From assembly GCF_016086655.4 (NCBI RefSeq), contig NC_052135.2:51633671-51697670 (forward strand): DNA of 64,000 nucleotides. The letters run 5' to 3'. Below, piece after piece: positions 56,531 to 64,000 of this stretch. Source of the DNA: Lepeophtheirus salmonis. Its lineage: Eukaryota; Arthropoda; Copepoda; Siphonostomatoida; Caligidae. The first letter of the stretch is position 1; each line of letters begins with the position of its first letter. The position numbers and the translations under genes were made by a program. The notes under the pieces were generated by a model. That model was not told the DNA's origin and did not search any database. It saw only the letters and a program-made list of their open reading frames with translations.

Positions 56531-58454
56531 CAATACATGATAATGGGTTGATGGTTCCTTCAAATTGGTGGATCTTTTATAGTTATCGCAATAGAAAAAT
56601 TTCCTCATGTCTTAAAAATATTAAATGTATTAACTTTTCGAGAAAAAAAAATATTTCCCATGATTTAAAAAAAGTATTATTCGTCCAAATTTAGTATCCT
56701 CTGACAAATTTTAACTCTTAATTTTTTTAAAGCTATTATTCATTCAAATTTAGTATATTCTGAAAAGTTTTAAGTCTAAAATTTAACAAAAAAGTTTTTT
56801 GTATGTTATAAAAATATTTTAAAGTCTAAATTAAAAAAGAAAAATTGGTCTCTTATCAACAAAATATTTTTTAAATTTGGCATTTATAAAAACAATAAAA
56901 CTTCTCAGTCAAAATTGTAAAAAAATGCTTAGAGCCCAGCCCCAAAAAAATCCTTCGGGTGCACCTGATGATATTCTGGGGGTGGTACCTACTTACCTTA
57001 TGTATGCCCTTATTTTTTAGGGTAATTCGTGAGGTCTTCGGGAAATACACGCAAAGTTAAAAACTGTATTTAGTCCTAAATGGCCTAGTTAAAATTCAAT
57101 ATTGATTTGAGTTGATTTATTTTGAAGCAGAAATTTATCGAGGTTACGAAATGAAATATTTAAGACTTTGTGATTATGTATTATATTGTATACAAAAAGA
57201 AATAAATAACTCCAAATATTCATAGGTGAACAAGTGAGTTTCATAAATTAGGATCTTTCTATGAGAAATGTTCATAAGCATTTAAATCATTCCAAATATT
57301 AATAAGGGAACAATGGAATTGTTATAAATTAGGATAATTACATGATAAATGTTCAAAAGAATGTAGGTTTGATTTATAATTTTGTTTCTTCAACTCCATT
57401 CAACTCTGAGATACTGAGGTTTTTTTTAAGTGTATAAATGTAGTTATGACCTATTAATATTTTTCTTATCGATTATTTCCTGAACCAAATTGAAAACAAA
57501 TCCGTATTACAGCTGAATTAGACCTTGTAGAACCAAACACTCTTTTATAAATGAACTCCTTGTCATACAAAAGTAAAATAAATTATTTTGGTTTAAAAAA
57601 AAAATCAACAAATTAAGGTGTAATTTCTTGTCAAACAAAACCCTTAAAGTATGGTGCTTTCGAATCTAAAAATAGTATTTTATTAGGATTGGTCTATTGC
57701 ATACAAAATATATGGATTATTTGAAATCAGCATAACATTTTACAATAAAAAACTTAACTTTTATGAAGATATTTATTTTTTTCTTAATAAAAAGATGTTA
57801 AAACCTATAAAATGGATAAAATTATTCAAAACATTCAAATCTAAAACATGACGTCATACCTCGTAATTAAAAATAATTAATAATATTACAATTAGACAAT
57901 GTCAACATATAATAAATTACTTTATTGGAATTTGTACGAAGCCTGGTATTATATTATCAATGTCTGATTATGATATTGATACAAATTATCATTTATTACG
58001 GGTATGACGTCATTATCGTTACATTGAAACAGTAAATATTATTTAGAGAATTCTAGATATTTTCTTTTACACCCTCATAACAAATAAGATCACTCAAAAT
58101 ATACAATATCGAACCAAAATCCTTGGATATACATATTTTTTAAATATGTATTTTTATGAATATAACAAGAAATATTTTCAATAATTTAAGCTATGATATT
58201 CCTCATCAATATAAATGATGAATAAGTTAAAGTTTTCTAAATAAGAGTGTCGTTTTTTATCATTTTTCAGTCTAAAAAGCCTATGTGGAATTCAGAACTA
58301 GAAACATTAAAACATTTTATTCTCATGAAAAGCCCTACAAAAAAATATTAAAAAAATAAAGACGTCCATCACTTAGGATTTTATATTATTTTGAATTTGA
58401 ATTTTGAAAAATGGATCACTAACGTCAATTTCAGGCGGTCAAGTCAGGATTGCA
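56531..58454. other. AT-rich stretch, no gene seen
   Basis: A small GC-richer patch at about 56930-57000 (CCTTCGGGTGCACCTGATG) is unexplained. No coding frame. Confidence 0.45.
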
Positions 58455-58900
58455 TGCTAAGAAGGTGCTGTTGTGTGTTTATTAGGATCGGCAGGGAATA
58501 ATATACTCCTTTATGGTCAAACGCTCAATTCTGCCATCTACTATGAACAACTTGAACGTTTTAGGCTGGCAATCGAACAGAAGCGACCACCATTGATTAA
58601 TAAGAGAGGAATCGTGTTTTATCAAGACAAGGCCAGTCTGCACACATATTTGATGACTCGCCATAAGCTCTGATAGCTCGGATGGGAAGCTCTTATGCAT
58701 TCGCCTTACCGTCTGGACCTGGCACCAAGTGACTTCCAACTATTCCTGTCTATGGAAAAGGAGCTTGGGGGTACAAATTTGGCCTCAATAGAGGCCTTTG
58801 AAAATTGTTTGCCGAGTTTTTTTCCAATGGGGACAAAAGCTTTTTCGAGAAGTGCATGATGAAGTTGGATTTATTTTGCATTTTATTCCTCTAAACAAGA
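58455..58900 (+). mobile_element. Mariner (DD34D-type) transposase fragment with QDKASLHT
   Basis: YGQTLNSAIYYEQLERFRLA and IEQKRPPLINKRGIVFYQD then KASLHTYLMTRHKL match the block leading into the second catalytic Asp of mariner (YGQTLNS..Y..QL..L..AI.QKRP.L.NRRGVVFHQDNARPHT). A stop follows. In a shifted frame DGKLLCIRLTVWTWHQVTS and a tail follow. 58473-58673 is the longest open part. Confidence 0.8.
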
Positions 58901-60719
58901 AAGTAACCATTAAACGTCCAACAAAAAGGGTCCTTTAAAGACGTCATTTGATTTGAAAATCTGTAAAATTTCAGCTCAAATGAAATTGTGCTGTTGTTTA
59001 ATAAAAATTATCAATTTAAACCCTGTAATAGGTTTTTTATTTTTTTTTTTAAGTATTATAGATAAAATATATATCTTGCAATAATATTTTACAATCTTTC
59101 TCTTACTTGTCTCAACGTATGAGTATTTTAATTCCAACCATGTTGCCAATTAATATATATTCTCTTTTGGTACCGTGTATTATACGCATTTATTTTGAAG
59201 TTTCTCTTCATTGTTATTATTAAAATTTCATTTTTTTGTACAATATGTTTAGTATATTATTATCAAATATACTTTTGATGTTTACTTATGTCAAATAAGA
59301 CACCCTATTTTATCAATTTTTAATTTTGAACTACAAAAACTATCAATTAAACTATTAAAAATAAGACATTTTATGAATTATTTTTTAATTTCTAGTGTTG
59401 ATTTGTTTTTATTTAAGCATATTTTTATATCCCATAAAATAGAAATTTTATCATTTATTATGAATATTTAATACCTTTTTTCTCTCGATAACCTTTTAAA
59501 AAATAAACTATGAATCAATAATTGCTAGTAATTATTTTTTTATTTCATTAATTGGGGAAATTAAAGCAATTTTAATATTGCTCTGATATTGTTTATTTTT
59601 CCACAAATATGAGGTGAGGCGTTGGTTAATTGTTTTACTGCACGTTCACGTCTTTGTGAGCGGCATTGTACTTTGAGAATTCGAAGCAGTGAAGAGACAA
59701 AACTCATCAGTTGACTTTGAGGAAGGACTACTGAGATAAAAGGTCCCTTGGTGTTGTTCCAATCCTGTACGTTACTACAAATAATTTTCCCAAATTTCCC
59801 TATTTATAATAAATAAACGCGTATGAACCATAAGATTCCCGATTAGTTGCACTCTGAGCCTCTTCTACTATCTTTACTTTCAAGCTCTCAGCAAGAAAAT
59901 AGACAATTTGGGGTATCAAAAATAAGTGACAAAAAAGATGGAAGTGATTTGACATATCAGTGTACGGCCATACTGTTTCATTCCTCAAACTCAACTAATA
60001 AGATTTATCGAGAGAGAAAAAAATAGATTCATTACGAATGAAAAATATCAAACTTAAAGAATATCAAAATATCAAACTTATAGAATATAAAAATAAAAAT
60101 ACCCTTAAATAAAAACAGATCAACCTTAGAAATTAAGGAATAATAAATTCAAGGTGGTATTTTTAAGAGTTTAATTTATAGTTTTTGTAGTAAAATTTGG
60201 CATAAATGAAGAAAGAAAGTATTTTTATTAATAATATATTTTAATATATAAAAATGAACAGAAACATCAAAAAACATGCGCGTAATATGCGGTACCGAAA
60301 TAAAAGATAAACTATTGGCAGCATGTTTGGAAGTAAAATATTCATACCATGAGACATGTTAGAGAAAGATTAAAAATAGATTGTTGCAAAATAGATGTTT
60401 CATCTATAATACTTAATAAAATAAAATCCTGTAACTGGATTCAAATCGATAATTTTAAAGAAACAACATCAAAATTTCATTCTTCTTTTTTTTTTCTTTT
60501 TTGACACTTTACAGATTTTCAAATCAAAACGCGTCCATGAATGACCATTTTTTTGGACGTTTGATAGTTATTTTCTTGTTTATAGGAATAAAATTCGAAA
60601 TAAATAATACTCGGCGAAACCGAATTCCCAACTTGTGTCATTACGGAACACACCCTTCTGCCATCACCATCATAGATTTTTATAATTTTTGATCAACATG
60701 TCTATACCAACTAAAAAAC
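58901..60719. other. AT-rich stretch, no gene seen
   Basis: 59620-59760 is less AT-rich but not identifiable. Frames at 59800 and 60501 have no motif. Confidence 0.45.
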
Positions 60720-61005
60720 TGTTGTATATTTACATATGATAATATGAAGCTTCCTTCCTTTTTTTATATTATAGTGTTATATAATCTGTGTTTATATGTA
60801 AAGCACTTCATTAGTATAGTATAAATAGGCTGACTACCTTGTAACGTCAGAGTAGTCTGACATATCTATTGAGTATTATAACGTATTTGTTCCTAATACT
60901 ATAATACATTCTCTTATTCCATCACAATTCCCTTCCTCATTTCTCTCGGTCATTCTGGTTTGCTTATAATATAGTTTGTGTCATATGACCTCGTAAGACA
61001 CAACA
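60720..61005 (+). mobile_element. Copia-like solo LTR
   Basis: It starts TGTTGTATATTTAC and ends GACACAACA, so TGTTG..CAACA frames 286 bp, the style of copia LTR ends (family knowledge). It is flanked by AAAAC and GAAAC, a likely 5-bp target duplication with one change. A TATAAATA box lies at 60820-60827. No retroviral-type coding is adjacent, so this is a solo LTR left by recombination. The + orientation is from the TATA box. Confidence 0.55.
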
Positions 61006-61764
61006 GAAACAACATATGTGAATTTTTAGACTTGTGGAGGCGCAAGTACACGTTTGGGAGTTCTCAAAGTTTGGCCCCTTCGAAATAACTTCGAACTTGA
61101 TTAAGTTATAAAACCATTAAGAACCGAACAAATTTTTTTTTTTTTTTTGTATTGAAAAACTTACAAGTTTTAACTCATACTTCACAAAAAATGACATATG
61201 TGCAAAAACATTATTAAAAAAATTAAAAATGTGCCCAAGCCAAGCTTCATAATCGATTTCCCCAGTTTTTGTCAGAATTTTAATTTACACATATTCCACA
61301 TTTTTATTTTAAAAAATATGTAATTATACTAGTATGAGCCTGCCTATTCCATGTATGCATGAGGGATGATAACACCATGCAACAGCATTTTGGCCCCCAG
61401 GCTGAAACCCCCATTTAGTACTTTTATTAATCCGTCGAACTCGAATATGACCATTAAAACTTTCAATCAATGAAGGTTTGGTCTTGAAAGCCTTTTTTTA
61501 AATCTATTTTTTAGAGTATAACTAAGATTCAGTGCCATATTTCGACATGAAAAAACCAGGGAAAAAAATTCCAGACTTAATTGACAAAACAATAAAGGTA
61601 AAGGTAGCGTTGATCATTACTTAAATCTGCCAAAATATCTTCATTATTTTTTTTTAAACTTTTCCTACAACAGGCCTGAAATTGACGACTAACATTTTTT
61701 GTAAATCTCCAGTTATTCCTTTTCCAGTTGAGCCCCTATAAATACTTGGTCCTTGCTGACCCCC
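61006..61764. other. No gene; fold-back arm segment
   Basis: GGGAGTTCTCAAAGTTTGGCCC at 61054-61075 (first 20 bases match best) resembles the arms of the fold-back element at 11967-12354. No coding signal. Confidence 0.35.
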
Positions 61765-63098
61765 ATCAACTTGTTTGAATGCCTATGCGGATATATTCTA
61801 GAGATGAGTTAATGAAACGACAAATTAAGTCTCTGAAATTGGCCTTAAATTTATTGAGTAAAAACAAAAGGAATGTTATGCCTACAAAGTGATATTCCCA
61901 AACATTGAAATCAATGAGAGAACAATACAATGGGTAGAGAAATACAAATATCTTGGAGCTATTATATACTTCAGATAAAAGATGGGTGGCCATGTTGAAT
62001 CAAAAAAGTTTTATTTGTCGTGAGGAATTTGATTGGATATTAGTGGGGCTTACGGTGGATTCGGATACCTGCTTGGAGCCTATTATTTATTATGGAGCAG
62101 GGATATGGGCACCTCGAGTTAATGATGTAGACCTTTTTATCCAAAGGATTAGGAGAGTTAATAAGCTCGTATGTCTTTTGATGTGTCGAGCAACGAGGTT
62201 TACTCCTACAAAAGCCATGGAAGATATGTTCGAAATGGCACCACTCCATTTCAGCATAAAAAAAGAATCCACTTAGAGTAAAGCTAATAATGATGGTTGA
62301 TGTTCCCATATCATGGATGATCCACTCCAGATCTAAAGGAGCAGTAGAAATACTCTAAAAAGAACTAAGAGTACGCCTCAGCAAATTTAGTGTCTCATAC
62401 ATTTCATAAAGCTTGTTCTCTACCTCTGTTTGTATTGATAAAAAATGTGACACTCTTAGATCCGCATTACCTGAATGTTTTCACAGATGGATAGAAGATT
62501 GCGGACAAAGTTTGTTATGGATGGTGCATTTCCACGGGAGACGAATGTTGATTCGACAGATACGGAAATATGAGCCTGTTTAATAGCGTTTTTCAGGCTG
62601 AGTTGGAAGGTATTTATCAAGCAACACGTGTCCTAATTTATATGGACAAAAGTCCCCTTTCATATTTCACATCGGCAGTATTCAATGCTTGGAAAGGAAA
62701 AGAGGGTCCTTCATAGAACAACAACTATGTATTTTGGAAGAAATTGGAATTTCAAAACGACCCATATGTATAAAATGGGTATGAGGTTGTGACAGCAACA
62801 CTGGGAACCAATTTGCAGATGCCCTTGCTAAAATGGGGTGCCAAATGACTTATCAATCACATATAGAAGTTCCACAGACAACTTTGGAGGTAGACGCTAA
62901 AAAAATTATTAACCCCTAAATGGAACAGGAATGGCAGATTGATCCATGTTGCTGTCAAACAAAACAGTTCTTTACAAGTCATAATCATGGATGGAAATTG
63001 CAATCACATACTAGAACATGACTCAAAATTTTTGTAAGCTTTGTTTCTGGTCACATTCCAATGAAAATGGATCTAAATAAAAAGGGATTGGTCAATGT
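61765..63098 (+). mobile_element. Non-LTR retrotransposon relic: RT C-half plus RNase H
   Basis: NAYADIF near 61775 corresponds to the RT motif AYADDI with one Asp lost. PNIEINERTIQWVEKYKYLG near 61895 is the following motif. The longest open part (61953-62276) has LEPIIYYGAGIWAPR and LMCRATRFTPTKAMEDMFEM (compare YGA.VW, R...T.PT.AL.VL.G..PL). From 62480 an RNase H domain reads VFTDG, SVFQAELEGIYQATRVL and KWV.GCDSNTGNQFADALAK, giving the D, E and final D blocks. FVSGHIPMKMDLNKKGLV closes it. RT plus C-terminal RNase H points to the I/R1/Loa side of LINEs. Many stops: dead. Confidence 0.8.
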
Positions 63099-63778
63099 CA
63101 ATTCATTCATGTGAAGTTGACACACCAGCCATTGAAGGGGTCTTTCGAGGGAAAGTTGAAGCCTCCTTACAATGCCGACCAAATTCCTACATTTGTGTTG
63201 CAACCATCACATATGATAGCAACTATGGATTCTAAGCTTTTATGATCTTCTAAAACCAATAGTATTTCTCTAGCTTCTCTTTTCTTTCTAGTAGTAACAT
63301 AATCAATAGGCCTTAACATCCCCACCCTATTTTTTTATCAGTATATGCCTGCCACTATTGAAGAGGGATCTTTCTTTGACATTTGCATTTATCTCTTGGA
63401 ATTTTATTATCATAGCATTGCCATGAAGCGATATCAAACATTTCCTCACATTCATTAACAAACTTTTTGACCAAAGGATTATCCGTTTTCAGCCCATTTT
63501 TAGAAATCTTGTCTATTTTTCGTCTATTTTTTTACTTCCACCAGCCACAAAGTATTTGTTCATTGCAGGAATGTTGAATTGCTCCCATATTGACAAAACT
63601 AGATCAGCAGTTGGTAAATGGGCCTCTCGTTTAAACCATTTACCAGGACGAGTTTGATTTAAGTCTTGCTTTATAATTAAAGGGATTTATAGACATCCTT
63701 TATAGAAGGGGAAATTGCTGGATTTAGATCACTGGGATGACCAAAAAGGAAAGGTAGAATTAAAGATCTTGTAGCCAT
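63099..63778 (-). pseudogene. Decayed copy of an uncharacterised arthropod repeat-associated protein
   Basis: From an ATG at 63778 the minus strand reads MATRSLILPFLFGHPSDLN with PAISPSIKDVYKSL, then LVLSIWEQFNIPAMNKYFV, KKFVNECEEMFDIASWQC, DKCKCQ, VTTRKKREAREILLVLED, IVAIICDGCNTNVG and LERPLQWLVCQLHMNEL, with stops and frameshifts between blocks. I remember proteins with this order (LPF.FGHP.DLNPA, FDIA.CKC...C.C, DGTN.N.G, LxRPLQW.VC.LH.NELPLRHLF) as recurrent uncharacterised predictions in arthropods; this is memory and should be searched. Homology stops exactly at 63099 after HMNEL, where the retrotransposon begins. Confidence 0.55.
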
Positions 63779-64000
63779 TGTTGTTTCAGTTGGAATACTG
63801 CTTTGGAAAAATCACTTGCATCGCATTTATAATTAAGTACTATATTATTATTTTATTTGTGTGTGTGTACTTTGGTACAACCACATTTTTACTTATTATT
63901 TTATGTAAACATTAGTTTGAATTTTTTAACATATTAAATACAATATTCTTCAATATTACAGTAAAATCCTTAGGCAATGGTGTTCTTGTGCATCTAAATT
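63779..64000. other. No gene; GT microsatellite
   Basis: A short TGTGTGTGTG run near 63858. Nothing else. Confidence 0.5.

Overview
The window is eukaryotic, very AT-rich and gene-poor. There are no operons, ribosome-binding sites or phage-type features. Coding signal appears as short exons with GT..AG introns and AATAAA signals, surrounded by decayed transposons. A neuropeptide F gene with the crustacean-style exon layout, together with very many Tc1/mariner remnants, points to an arthropod. A parasitic copepod of the sea-louse type is my best guess; that is inference from memory, not a search. One 100-base N run (15942-16041) shows this is a draft assembly.

Only two host-gene signals are convincing. 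(1) A neuropeptide F (NPF) precursor gene lies on the + strand at 27327-30928. It has a signal peptide plus NPF helix exon, a second symmetrical exon that would insert another NPF-like segment ending RPR, a third exon of the same kind broken by one base, a distant exon supplying F-G-K-R, and a short last exon followed by a poly(A) signal. Every repeat-type exon ends inside the same Arg codon, so each could be joined to the shared amidation exon. (2) A Cu/Zn superoxide dismutase-like terminal exon lies on the - strand at 7773-8143. It keeps the four copper-site histidines but lacks two zinc-site histidines and both disulphide cysteines.

Most other recognisable sequence is mobile DNA. There are about twenty Tc1/mariner fragments from at least five families, several with readable TACC.. 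or TACAGGG.. terminal repeats. The best preserved (42.9-43.9 kb) has 37 residues between its second and third catalytic positions. There are two non-LTR retrotransposon remnants: an RT C-terminus at 41.3 kb, and RT plus RNase H at 61.8-63.1 kb. There is also a copia-like solo LTR at 60.7-61.0 kb, an hAT-like end at 46.4 kb, and MITE-like elements with AGGGGCG ends at 32.5 and 33.9 kb.

Several repeats have no obvious class. These are an approximately 800-bp non-coding repeat present twice (3.8 and 52.4 kb), a dispersed tandem repeat (10.7-11.2 and 38.5-38.7 kb), a near-identical 85-bp direct repeat 2 kb apart (10.6 and 12.6 kb), a fold-back element (12.0-12.35 kb), and a multi-copy repeat opening with a CTGACAATTTGA-type motif (25.3, 34.9, 35.2 and 51.4 kb). 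At the right edge a retrotransposon abuts, at a sharp junction, a decayed copy of a protein family I remember as recurrent and uncharacterised in arthropod genomes.

Layout: 0-7 kb transposon graveyard; 7.8-8.1 kb SOD-like exon; 8-27 kb repeats and mariner pieces; 27-31 kb NPF gene; 31-58 kb repeats and mariner pieces; 58-64 kb mariner, solo LTR, LINE and pseudogene. No tRNA, rRNA or CRISPR array is supported.
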